Below, in pieces: positions 15,932 to 23,942 of a stretch of DNA of 64,000 nucleotides; the first letter of the stretch is position 1; the number at the start of each line of letters is the position of its first letter. Source of the DNA: Fibrobacterota bacterium (GTDB lineage Bacteria > Fibrobacterota > Fibrobacteria > UBA11236); assembly GCA_947466585.1 (NCBI GenBank), contig CANIEU010000002.1:1-64000 (forward strand), read 5' to 3'. Made by a program: the position numbers and the translations under genes. The notes beneath the pieces were generated by a model. It was not told the origin of the DNA. It made no database searches and saw nothing but the letters and a program-made list of their open reading frames with translations.

Positions 15932-18361
15932 ATGCTTCTTTCCCTCTCCTGGTTGAAACGCTACACCGATCTTCCGGACGACGCGTCCGAGATCTCGGCC
16001 GCGCTGACGTCCCTCGGTTTCGAGGTCGAAGCGGTGCAGGTTCGCGGCACGGGCATCGAAGGTGTGGTAGTCGGCGAAGTACGCGCCTGTGCAAAGCATC
16101 CCGAGGCCGACAAGCTGAGCGTATGTCGTGTGTTCGACGGCGTGGAAGAAGTTCCGGTCGTGTGCGGCGCACCCAATGTGGCCGCGGGTCAAAAGGTGCT
16201 GTTCGCGCGAGTGGGCGCGGTGCTGCCCGGCGACTTCAAGATCAAGAAAGCCAATTTGCGCGGGCAGGAATCCTTCGGCATGATTTGCGCCGAGGATGAG
16301 CTCGGACTCGGTGAGTCGCATGATGGCATCCTCGTTTTGTCCGCGTCCTCCGTGCCCGGCACGACACTTCAAGAAATCCCCGGCCTGTGCGACACGACCT
16401 TTGAAATCAGCGTCACCCCGAATCGTCCCGACGCGCTCGGGCATCTGGGTGTGGCCCGCGAACTCGCGGCGCGTTTCGGAAAGGAACTCCGCTTACCGGA
16501 ACTCCCGCTCGCCGAATCCGGCGCCGCCGCAGAGAGCTTCGTGACCATGAAGGTCGAAGACGCCGCGTCCACACCTCGCTATATCGGACGTGTGATCAAC
16601 GGCGTAAAGGTGGGGCCGAGCCCCGAATGGCTGGTACACGCGCTGAAATCCATCGGCAAAAAGTCCATCAACAATGTGGTGGACTGCACGAATTTCGCAT
16701 TGATGGAATGGGGCCAGCCCTCGCATGCCTTCGACCTCGACACGCTGGCGGGTAAAACTGTCGTCGTACGCAAGGCCACGGCGGGTGAATCCCTCGTGAC
16801 TCTCGATGGCGAGACGCGCACGCTCAAGGCCGCCGACTTCGTGATTGCGGACGCCGAAAAGGCGCTCGTGCTCGCGGGGGTTATGGGCGGCACGGTGAGC
16901 GGCGTCACCGAGAAAACCGTCAACGTGTTTCTCGAAGTGGCCTATTTCGATCCGCGTGCCGTGCGCGCGCAAGCGCGTCGTCACACATTGTCCAGCGACT
17001 CGTCGCATCGCTTCGAACGCGGCGTCGATCCGCTGGTCACCGCGCGTGTATCGGATTATCTCGCCGCATTGATCGCATCCACCTGCGGTGGTTCGGTCGC
17101 AACGGGACGTCTGGAATTCACCGCAGATCTCCATCCGGTGACTCCCCGTGTGGTGTCTCTGCGCCCCGCACGCGCCGCTAAGCTGCTCGGCGTACCGCTT
17201 GATGCCGCGCGTGTGAAAAGCCTACTGGAAGGGCTTGAAGTGCGCTTCGTCGAAGAGGACGGTGATACCTTGCGTTTCGCCATCCCCGGTTTCCGCAACG
17301 ACCTTGAACGCGAGGTCGACCTGATCGAGGAATTGGCCCGCCGTCTCGATTACAACACCATTCCCGCCGTGCTTCCGGCGTTGCCGCTCAAGCCGGTGGA
17401 TCTGCCGCCGGCCGAAGAGCAGGCGCGCGCGCTCCGCGGTACCCTGCGCGATCTCGGTCTCAGCGAAGCTCTCTCGCTGCGCTTTATGTCCAAGCGCGCG
17501 CTCGGGAACCTGAACCTCGCCCCCGAAGATTCCCGAAACGATTTTGTCCCGCTCAAGAACCCGATCTCTGAAGAATGGGAACTTTTGCCGACGACCCCGC
17601 TTCCCGCGCTCTTGCATGCGCTCGAACGCAATCAGAACATGCAAGAACACGACGTACGCCTCTTCGAAATCGGCCGCGCCTTTTATCGCGCCGAGAAGAC
17701 TGGCCCGCGATCGACGGGTGTGCGCGAAGAGCCCGTGCTCGGCATCGCGCTGATGGGGGAGTGGAAGGAAAGCTCTTGGAGCGCTCGAAAACAGCCGGTG
17801 GATTTCACCCGTCTCAAAGGTGTGGTCGAAAACATGCTGGAACGTGTGCGCGTCGACCTGGAATGGGTCGCCGGTGTCGGTTCCAAAGCGGGATTTTTGC
17901 ATCCGATCGAGTCCGCGACCCTGGTTGATCCCGTGTCTGGTGACGTGGTGGGCGTGCTCGGGACGTTGCATCCCAAGGTGCAGGCCGCCTTTGGATTGAA
18001 GCTGCCCGTGGTCGTTGCCGAAATCTACCCGCTCGCCTTGCTTACCGCTCCGCATCGCCCGCTCAAATTTCAGGCTTATGCGACGCATCCTGCCAGCGCG
18101 CGCGACGTCAACCTCGTGGTGGGTGAAGCCATGCGTCACGGTGACCTGTTGGCCGTCGTTCCGAAGAACGTTGCGTATTTGAACGCGACGCGTCTCAACA
18201 GCGTGTATCGCGGCAAGGGTGTTCCCGAGGGCCACAAGGCCTTGCATTACACCTTTACCTATCGTCACATGGAGCGGGCGCTGACCGACGAAGAAGTCGG
18301 AACCTCGCACGCGCAAGTCACGGCCGCTCTCGCAGCGGCGGACGGCGTGGTGATTAAGTAA
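15932..18361 (+). CDS. pheT: Phenylalanyl-tRNA synthetase beta subunit
   Basis: 809 residues from ATG 15932 (MLLSLSWLKRYTDLP, the usual start). Domains in order: EMAP/OB-fold tRNA-binding (about 40-150), B3/B4 editing domain that hydrolyses Tyr-tRNA-Phe (about 210-385), B5 DNA-binding-like domain (about 405-475), the inactive catalytic-like core, and the C-terminal FDX-ACB anticodon domain (FQAYATHPASARDVNLVV onward). Length is normal. A frame extending further upstream runs through the hairpin and is not a credible start. Confidence 0.97.
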   Translation: MLLSLSWLKRYTDLPDDASEISAALTSLGFEVEAVQVRGTGIEGVVVGEVRACAKHPEADKLSVCRVFDGVEEVPVVCGAPNVAAGQKVLFARVGAVLPGDFKIKKANLRGQESFGMICAEDELGLGESHDGILVLSASSVPGTTLQEIPGLCDTTFEISVTPNRPDALGHLGVARELAARFGKELRLPELPLAESGAAAESFVTMKVEDAASTPRYIGRVINGVKVGPSPEWLVHALKSIGKKSINNVVDCTNFALMEWGQPSHAFDLDTLAGKTVVVRKATAGESLVTLDGETRTLKAADFVIADAEKALVLAGVMGGTVSGVTEKTVNVFLEVAYFDPRAVRAQARRHTLSSDSSHRFERGVDPLVTARVSDYLAALIASTCGGSVATGRLEFTADLHPVTPRVVSLRPARAAKLLGVPLDAARVKSLLEGLEVRFVEEDGDTLRFAIPGFRNDLEREVDLIEELARRLDYNTIPAVLPALPLKPVDLPPAEEQARALRGTLRDLGLSEALSLRFMSKRALGNLNLAPEDSRNDFVPLKNPISEEWELLPTTPLPALLHALERNQNMQEHDVRLFEIGRAFYRAEKTGPRSTGVREEPVLGIALMGEWKESSWSARKQPVDFTRLKGVVENMLERVRVDLEWVAGVGSKAGFLHPIESATLVDPVSGDVVGVLGTLHPKVQAAFGLKLPVVVAEIYPLALLTAPHRPLKFQAYATHPASARDVNLVVGEAMRHGDLLAVVPKNVAYLNATRLNSVYRGKGVPEGHKALHYTFTYRHMERALTDEEVGTSHAQVTAALAAADGVVIK

Positions 18362-18369
18362 GAAGTGGG

Positions 18370-18443
18370 CAGCTTACAGCGAACAGCGGACAGCCAAGCA
18401 AATGTGGTTTCTCGATTGTGTTTTTGCTGTTCGCTGTAAGCTG
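18370..18443. repeat. Heptamer inverted repeat (CAGCGRA units) after pheT
   Basis: Units CAGCTTA, CAGCGAA, CAGCGGA and CAGCCAA lie at 18370-18397, 9 bases after the pheT stop. The reverse complement of the first 18 bases is at 18426-18443, and further degenerate units run on to 18457. The stem is 18 bp and perfect, with a 38-base loop. It may end pheT transcripts. Confidence 0.88.
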
Positions 18444-18485
18444 TCCGCTGTAGGCTAAAAACGTGTGTCCACAGGGAGATTCTCC

Positions 18486-18668
18486 GTGCTACTCATGATC
18501 CTTGGCATTCTCTGGCACATTTTTCCCGTGACCTCGATGCTTCTGCTGGCACCCTACGGCAAGAAGTGGGAAGGGTTTTACATCTCGCTGTTCTTCGGTC
18601 CCGTCGGACTGATCGCCGTGGTGCTGATGCGCAAGAAACTCGAAGCGGAGCGGTTGGAGGCGATGTAA
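18486..18668 (+). CDS. Small two-helix membrane protein
   Basis: 60 residues from GTG 18486, placed 7 bases after GGGAG; GTG 18465 is an alternative. Two hydrophobic segments (about 1-20 and 29-46) flank a short YGKKWEG loop, and the C-terminus is charged (RKKLEAERLEAM). I do not recognise the family. It lies between pheT and the ZapB-like gene, with a small hairpin (GTCCG/CGGAC, about 18680-18708) after it. Confidence 0.6.
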   Translation: MLLMILGILWHIFPVTSMLLLAPYGKKWEGFYISLFFGPVGLIAVVLMRKKLEAERLEAM

Positions 18669-18737
18669 ATTTCTCCTCATCCACGTGTCCGGATCGCATC
18701 GGTTCGGACCCATACACCCTTAGGAGCCCCGCACATC

Positions 18738-19037
18738 ATGGAAGCCGCCGTATTCGAAGCCCTCGCCCAAAAAGTGGAACAAGCCGTCTCGCGCATCGAA
18801 AGCCTCAAGCAGGAACGCGATGGTTTGCTGACGGATCTGAGCGGCGTTCGGGAAGAGCTGGAAGCGGCCACCCAACGTGCGGCCGGTCTGCAAGGTGAAT
18901 TCACCGAAAAGCTTAGCGAAAAGGATGCGGAAATCGAATCGCTCCGCGCCGAACTGAACCAGCGTTCCGAGAACCTGACCCAAGCGGGCGACCGCGTGCG
19001 GGAATTGGTTTCGCGTCTCGACGCCGTTCTCGTTTAA
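18738..19037 (+). CDS. ZapB-like coiled-coil protein
   Basis: 99 residues, almost entirely heptad coiled coil from residue 6 to 95 (Leu/Ala at a/d positions, rich in Glu, Arg and Gln), with no Cys, Trp or membrane segment. The Shine-Dalgarno AGGAG is 12 bases upstream. Size, coiled coil and position directly before zapA resemble the ZapB-like partner found beside zapA, which bridges the FtsZ ring. Coiled coils align readily by chance, so the name rests mainly on context. Confidence 0.6.
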   Translation: MEAAVFEALAQKVEQAVSRIESLKQERDGLLTDLSGVREELEAATQRAAGLQGEFTEKLSEKDAEIESLRAELNQRSENLTQAGDRVRELVSRLDAVLV

Positions 19038-19070
19038 CAAGGTTGATGCCGATATTCCGAAAGGACGCGC

Positions 19071-19451
19071 ATGACAACAAAACACGCCGATTCCGGGTCT
19101 CCCGAGCACGCCAAAAAGGCTGAAAATATGGCTTCCTCGCAGCCTTCCGGCGGTGAGGTGTATTCCACCAAGGTTACGGTGTGCGGCGAAACCGTTCAAT
19201 TGCGTACCGATCAACCCCCCGAGGTCGTGCAGCGGCTGGCGGCGTATATTAACCTTAAGGTCAAGCAGGCGGGCGGTGCGCCCGGCCTCGCCGCCGAAAA
19301 CCTCCGGGTGCTGGCTCTGGCCTCACTCGGAGTCGCAGGCGAGTTGTTCGAAGCCAACGCCAAACTGGAGGAGCAGAAAACATCGAATTCCCGCATGCTC
19401 GCCAAGGCCCAATCCCTCAACGAATCTCTGGATCGCGCGCTCGCACACTAG
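19071..19451 (+). CDS. zapA: Cell division protein ZapA
   Basis: 126 residues. ZapA tetramers cross-link FtsZ filaments at mid-cell. The core KVTVCGETVQLRTDQPPEVV (about 32-51) and VLALASLGVAGELFE match the ZapA globular head, and the C-terminal 35 residues form the coiled-coil stalk. A 28-residue hydrophilic N-terminal extension precedes the core; an internal start at residue 20 (MASSQPSGG) is possible. AAAGGA is 5 bases upstream. The likely 6S RNA begins about 40 bases after the stop, the same order as in many proteobacteria. Confidence 0.85.
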   Translation: MTTKHADSGSPEHAKKAENMASSQPSGGEVYSTKVTVCGETVQLRTDQPPEVVQRLAAYINLKVKQAGGAPGLAAENLRVLALASLGVAGELFEANAKLEEQKTSNSRMLAKAQSLNESLDRALAH

Positions 19452-19489
19452 CGCATTAAGTCCGGGCAACCGTTCGCAGGGGAGTAAAA

Positions 19490-19668
19490 ACGGACCCTGT
19501 CGCTCGCGCCAAAGTTCCGACTTTACAATCTTGACATAAACCGATAGAGTCTCCGTCCGTCTCGCTCATGCCCCCTCGAGGGGAAGGGCAAACCGGAAGG
19601 GTCTCGTCAAACATTACCTACGTCAAGGTCTGGAACGATGCGCGGTAAGCCGACAGGGTTCCTTTTTT
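19490..19668 (+). ncRNA. ssrS: Probable 6S RNA
   Basis: About 180 bases that fold as one long rod. The ends pair: GGACCCTGTCG (19492-19502) with CGACAGGGTTCC (19651-19662). Successive inner helices are CGCGC 19505-19509 with GCGCG 19640-19644, GTTCCGAC 19514-19521 with GTCTGGAAC 19628-19636 (one bulge), and CTTGAC 19530-19535 with GTCAAG 19622-19627. An open central region follows, then an apical hairpin around CCCCTCGAGGGG. Six T follow the closing stem. Size, shape and position immediately after zapA are those of 6S RNA, which binds RNA polymerase holoenzyme. The folate gene downstream (folD) recalls ygfA next to ssrS in E. coli. No sequence search was possible. Confidence 0.5.
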
Positions 19669-19935
19669 GGGGTTGGGCGGGCTGCGGGCTTCGCAATGCG
19701 GCGTAGGCCTCGATCGCGATACTACCTGTATCGCTCCCTCGGTCCTCCTTGCCTTGCTCGCCCTCGCTCCGCCGAACCCTCAAAAAAGCCTTGTCATCCG
19801 TTCCTTGCGGAACTTGCGCTCGCTTGGCCGAAACGCAAAAAGCGCTTTTTGCTTTCCGGTGTTCGATGTCCGCCGTAGGCGGATACGCTCTTTCCTCCTC
19901 CCCGTTTCCTATTTTTTGGGGCTCCCCGAGGAGAT
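19669..19935. other. Non-coding region rich in small palindromes before folD
   Basis: No convincing ORF. CTTTTTTGGGGTTGGGC (19662-19678) can pair with 19771-19788. A perfect 18-base palindrome, GCAAAAAGCGCTTTTTGC, lies at 19835-19852. TCCGCC/GGCGGA flank GTA near 19868-19882. TACGCTCTTTCCTC (19884-19897) recurs in the pheS-pheT spacer. It ends with the folD ribosome-binding site (GAGGAG). Confidence 0.5.
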
Positions 19936-19938
19936 TCC

Positions 19939-20844
19939 ATGGCCCAGATTCTGGACGGCAAAAAGGTTGCGCAAGAGGTTCGTTCCCTGTTGAAGGGGCG
20001 CGTGGCGCGCCTTGCGGACAAGGGTGTCGTTCCCGGTTTAAGCGTGACCTTGGTGGGCGAGGATGCGGCCAGCAAGGTGTACGTGGCCTCCAAGGATGCG
20101 GCGGCCAAAGAGGTCGGCATGATGGCCTCAACGCACCGTTTACCGGCGGATATTTCCGAAGCCGAATTGCGGGCGCATTTGATCGCGCAGAACAACGACC
20201 CGTCTGTACATGGCATTTTGCTGCAACTTCCCTTGCCGAAACATTTGCCGGAAGATTCTTTGCTGAACCTGATCGCGGCCGATAAGGATGTGGACGGTTT
20301 TCATCCCGTCAGCTTGGGCAATGTGATGCTCGGCCGTCCGGGGTTCAAGCCCTGCACTCCGTGGGGCGTACAGGTGTTGTTGCATCGCGCGGGTATTTCG
20401 CTCAAGGGCAAGCACGTGGTGATTGTGGGCCGCTCGAACATCGTGGGCAAGCCGCTGGCGAACCTGCTGGTTCAAAAGGCCGCCGATGCGGATGCGACCG
20501 TGACGGTATGCCATAGCGGAACCCGGGATCTGGCGCGTTTTACGCGCGAGGCCGACGTGGTGGTGGCCGCCATCGGGCGCGCCGAGTTCATCACGGGCGA
20601 CATGGTTCGCGAGGGGGCGGTGGTGGTGGATGTGGGCATCAACCGCGTCGAGGACGCTTCCTTGCCGAAGGGTTACCGTCTGTGCGGCGACGTGCATTTC
20701 GCCTCGGTCGAGCCGAAAGCTTCCTTCATTACCCCCGTGCCCGGCGGCGTGGGCCCAATGACAATCGCCATGTTGCTCGCCAACACTGTGTGGTCGGCCG
20801 AGCTCAAGGCCGGCATCGATAGCAAGCATGACCCCTTTCAATAG
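19939..20844 (+). CDS. folD: Bifunctional methylenetetrahydrofolate dehydrogenase/cyclohydrolase FolD
   Basis: 301 residues. Interconverts 5,10-methylene-THF, 5,10-methenyl-THF and 10-formyl-THF with NADP in the cytoplasm. Present: the catalytic Lys in YVASKDAAAKEVG, DVDGFHP, KPCTPWG, the Rossmann loop VGRSNIVGKP and PVPGGVGPMT. Length is normal. GAGGAG lies 9 bases before ATG. It is separated from ispA by about 200 bases that hold an 11-base direct repeat. Confidence 0.96.
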   Translation: MAQILDGKKVAQEVRSLLKGRVARLADKGVVPGLSVTLVGEDAASKVYVASKDAAAKEVGMMASTHRLPADISEAELRAHLIAQNNDPSVHGILLQLPLPKHLPEDSLLNLIAADKDVDGFHPVSLGNVMLGRPGFKPCTPWGVQVLLHRAGISLKGKHVVIVGRSNIVGKPLANLLVQKAADADATVTVCHSGTRDLARFTREADVVVAAIGRAEFITGDMVREGAVVVDVGINRVEDASLPKGYRLCGDVHFASVEPKASFITPVPGGVGPMTIAMLLANTVWSAELKAGIDSKHDPFQ

Positions 20845-20869
20845 GAAATCACCCGACGGTTGCACAAGG

Positions 20870-20902
20870 TTTGCGCCAAGTTTGCGCCAAGTTTGCTTCA
20901 AA
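20870..20902 (+). repeat. 11-base direct repeats upstream of ispA
   Basis: TTTGCGCCAAG occurs at 20870-20880 and again at 20881-20891, followed by the degenerate copy TTTGCTTCAAA at 20892-20902. An 11-base period places the copies on one face of the helix, as in operators for proteins that bind side by side. It lies 140-170 bases before ispA, just after folD. Confidence 0.6.
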
Positions 20903-21042
20903 TTCGCCTAAACCGGGCTCTTGGACGGGGTTTTGTATTCGGGATGGAGGGGGATTTTTTCTAGTTTTGCCCCAAATTCGGCGTCCTTTGCGCATCGTTG
21001 TTGCGCAGGGGTTTTCGCGTCGCCAGATCCCGATATTTCTTC

Positions 21043-21948
21043 ATGATTTCTACGCAGACGCCCAAACACTCCGCCTCGGCGGAAGACTATCTCCGGTACA
21101 CCTCGGAGCGGGTGAATGCCGCCCTTGAAAAGTTGTTGCCCGCCGAGTCGGACCCGCCGGGTGAGTTGCACAAGGCGGAGCGGTATTCCATGTTCGCAGG
21201 CGGGAAGCGTTTGCGACCCGCGCTGTGTATTGGTGCGTTCGAAGCCTGCGGGGGTGCGGGGGATTCGGTTCTCTCCGCGGCCTGCGCTCTGGAAATGGTC
21301 CACACCTTCTCGCTCATCCACGACGATCTGCCCTGCATGGACGACGACGATCTGCGCCGCGGCCGCCCGACCAATCACAAGGTGTTCGGCGAAGCAATGG
21401 CCGTGCTGGCCGGTGACGCCTTGCTTGTCCAAGCCTTCGAGCTCGTTGCCGCCACGGGAAATGCCTCCTGCGTGCAGACGTTGGCGCAGTCGCTCGGTTC
21501 GCAGGGTATGCTCGGCGGTCAGGTGGTCGACATTCTGAGCGAGGGGAAAGCCGTCGATCTTGCCACGGTCGATTACATCCACCGTCACAAGACCGCAGCG
21601 CTGATCGCCGGTTCACTGGTGATGGGGGCGCAAATGGCCAATGCCCCGGAAAACGTTGTGGATGGGCTGCGCGAGTTCGGTTATAAAATCGGCTTGGGAT
21701 TCCAGATCGTGGATGATTGCCTCGATCTGGAGCAAACCACCGAAGTGCTGGGCAAGGACGCCGGTTCGGATCTCGAAAACGGCAAAGCGACCTACCCATC
21801 GCTGATCGGTCTCGAAGCATCCAAGCGCCGCGCCCACGAATTGATCGAAACGGCCATCACCGACCTGCATGCGCTGCCGCTTCAAGGCGCGGTGCAGGGC
21901 ACCGTGCTCGAAACGGTTGCACGCTACATCTTCACCCGTGTCCATTAA
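21043..21948 (+). CDS. ispA: Geranylgeranyl/farnesyl diphosphate synthase (IspA type)
   Basis: 301 residues from ATG 21043. It condenses isopentenyl diphosphate with allylic diphosphates to make C15 or longer chains. The first Asp-rich motif is HDDLPCMDDDDLRRG (about 85-99, the DDx4D type) and the second is FQIVDDCLD; GGKRLRP near residue 50 binds diphosphate. Two small residues before the first motif would set chain length. dxs follows 31 bases on, giving the common ispA-dxs order that links precursor supply and polymerisation. Confidence 0.93.
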   Translation: MISTQTPKHSASAEDYLRYTSERVNAALEKLLPAESDPPGELHKAERYSMFAGGKRLRPALCIGAFEACGGAGDSVLSAACALEMVHTFSLIHDDLPCMDDDDLRRGRPTNHKVFGEAMAVLAGDALLVQAFELVAATGNASCVQTLAQSLGSQGMLGGQVVDILSEGKAVDLATVDYIHRHKTAALIAGSLVMGAQMANAPENVVDGLREFGYKIGLGFQIVDDCLDLEQTTEVLGKDAGSDLENGKATYPSLIGLEASKRRAHELIETAITDLHALPLQGAVQGTVLETVARYIFTRVH

Positions 21949-21979
21949 ACCGGACCTGAACCCCGCGGAACGCTCCTGC

Positions 21980-23872
21980 ATGCTTGAAAAAATCCATTCC
22001 CCCGCTGATCTCAAGGGACTTACCGTCGATCAGCTCAAGGTGCTGGCGGGCGAAATGCGCGACACCATCGTGCGGCAGGTGGCGTCCAAGGGCGGTCACC
22101 TCGCGAGCAGCCTCGGCACCGTGGATCTCACCCTGGCGCTGCATGTCGTGTACAATACGCCCCAGGACAAACTGGTCTGGGACACTGGCCATCAGGCATA
22201 CGCGCACAAACTGGTGACGGGACGCTACAAGGATTTTCATACGCTCAAGCAGTTCGGCGGTCTGTCCGGCTTTCTGAAGCGTGAAGAAAGCGAATACGAC
22301 GCCTTCGGCGCCGGGCATGCGACCACCTCGCTCTCGGCAGCCCTCGGCATGGCAGCGGCCCGTTCGCAACTGGGCAAGGACTACAACGTCGTCGGCATCA
22401 TCGGCGACGGTTCCATGACCGGCGGCATGGCCTACGAGGCGCTCAACAACGCCGGTGAAATCGACGAGAAGGTCGTGTTCATCCTGAACGACAACAAAAT
22501 GTCGATCTCGAAGAACGTGGGCGCGATCTCCAAGTATCTGAACCGCATTCTCGTGAACCCGACCTACAACAAGGTCAAGGACGAAGTGTGGGACCTGGCC
22601 GGCAAGCTGCCGCAGGGAAAGCATCTCCAACAGCTGATGGCGCGCGCCGATCGCGGCCTACGCCGCATGATCGTGCCGGGCGGATTTTTCGAAGACCTCG
22701 GCATCCGCTACTTCGGCCCCGTGGACGGACACGATGTGGAAGCCCTGATCGAGATCCTCTCGGCGGTCAAGGAACTGCCGGGACCGAACCTCATCCACGT
22801 GGTGACCACCAAGGGTTTCGGATGGGAGAAGTCGGAGCAGGACGCCATCAAGTGGCACGCTTCCAATCCCTTCGACATCGAGTCGGGTAAGCTCAAAGCC
22901 GCCCCGGCCGCGACGCCCGGTCTCACCAAGGTGTTCGGCGAAGCGATCACCGAACTGGCGCGCAAAGACCGCCGCATCGTCGGCATCACTGGCGCGATGC
23001 CCGAAGGTTGCGGACTCAACATCATGGCGGCGGCTTTGCCCACCCGCGTGTACGACGTGGGTATCGCCGAAGAATACGCGGTGACCTTTGCCGCGGGCGC
23101 CGCCTGCGACGGGCTCAAGCCCGTGGTCGCAATTTACTCGACCTTCCTGCAGCGCGCTTTCGATCAGATCGTGCATGACGTGGCCATCCAGCACTTGAAT
23201 GTGACCTTCGTGCTCGATCGCGCGGGCCTCGTCGGCCTCGACGGCCCCACGCACCACGGCGCGATGGACCTCAGCTATTTGGGCATGATTCCGGGCATGG
23301 TGATCCTGGCGCCGTCCGACGAGAAGGAGCTCCGCAACCTGTTGCACACGGCGCTGGCCTACAACGACGGCCCAGTCTCCGTGCGCTACCCGCGCGGCAA
23401 CGCCTCTGCCCCCGACGAACATCTGCCGTTCGAAACCTTGCCGATCGGCATTCCGAAAGTGGTGGAAGAGGGAGAAGACTTGCTCATCCTCGCCGTCGGC
23501 CCGATGCTGGCTTACGCCGTCAAGGCTGCGGCCACGCTGCGCGCCGAAGGCCATCGCCCTACGGTGGTGGATGTGCGTACGGTCAAACCGCTGAACCGCG
23601 AAGTCTACGACGCCCTGTTCGCGCGGCATCGCGCCGTGCTCACGGTGGAAGACAACGTGCTGCACGGCGGATTCGGCACGACCGTCGCGTTGCTGCTGGG
23701 CGATCTCGGCCGCGGCGACATGCCGCTCAAGCACGTTTCCTTGCCCGATGAATTCGTCACCCACGGGGAAGTGCCGGTGCTGCACCGCATTCTGGGTATG
23801 GATGCCGAAGGCGTTCACAAAAAGGCCGTGGAACTACTCACGCAAATTTCTCCGGTGGGCGGCCGGGTTTAA
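21980..23872 (+). CDS. dxs: 1-deoxy-D-xylulose-5-phosphate synthase
   Basis: 630 residues from ATG 21980. This is the thiamine-diphosphate enzyme that joins pyruvate and glyceraldehyde-3-phosphate, the first step of the MEP isoprenoid pathway. Motifs: HLASSLGTVDLTLALH, the ThDP motif GDGSMTGGMAYEALNNAG, the catalytic Glu in DVGIAEEYAVTFAAG, DRAGLVGLDGPTHHG and the C-terminal domain VDVRTVKPLN. Length is normal. An in-frame GTG at 21938 would overlap ispA, but the family normally starts at MLEKI-type sequence. Confidence 0.96.
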   Translation: MLEKIHSPADLKGLTVDQLKVLAGEMRDTIVRQVASKGGHLASSLGTVDLTLALHVVYNTPQDKLVWDTGHQAYAHKLVTGRYKDFHTLKQFGGLSGFLKREESEYDAFGAGHATTSLSAALGMAAARSQLGKDYNVVGIIGDGSMTGGMAYEALNNAGEIDEKVVFILNDNKMSISKNVGAISKYLNRILVNPTYNKVKDEVWDLAGKLPQGKHLQQLMARADRGLRRMIVPGGFFEDLGIRYFGPVDGHDVEALIEILSAVKELPGPNLIHVVTTKGFGWEKSEQDAIKWHASNPFDIESGKLKAAPAATPGLTKVFGEAITELARKDRRIVGITGAMPEGCGLNIMAAALPTRVYDVGIAEEYAVTFAAGAACDGLKPVVAIYSTFLQRAFDQIVHDVAIQHLNVTFVLDRAGLVGLDGPTHHGAMDLSYLGMIPGMVILAPSDEKELRNLLHTALAYNDGPVSVRYPRGNASAPDEHLPFETLPIGIPKVVEEGEDLLILAVGPMLAYAVKAAATLRAEGHRPTVVDVRTVKPLNREVYDALFARHRAVLTVEDNVLHGGFGTTVALLLGDLGRGDMPLKHVSLPDEFVTHGEVPVLHRILGMDAEGVHKKAVELLTQISPVGGRV

Positions 23873-23942
23873 CGCGTTCCGAACGCGAATTCCCGCTCTG
23901 ATTTTTTTCGAGTCTTTTCTTTTTTTTCAATCGGACGACAAC

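Noticed and set aside
19523-19550. TTTACA/TTGACA with TAGAGT read as a promoter
   Set aside because: CTTGAC here pairs with GTCAAG at 19622-19627 as part of the 6S-like rod, which explains the sequence better; a promoter cannot be fully excluded.
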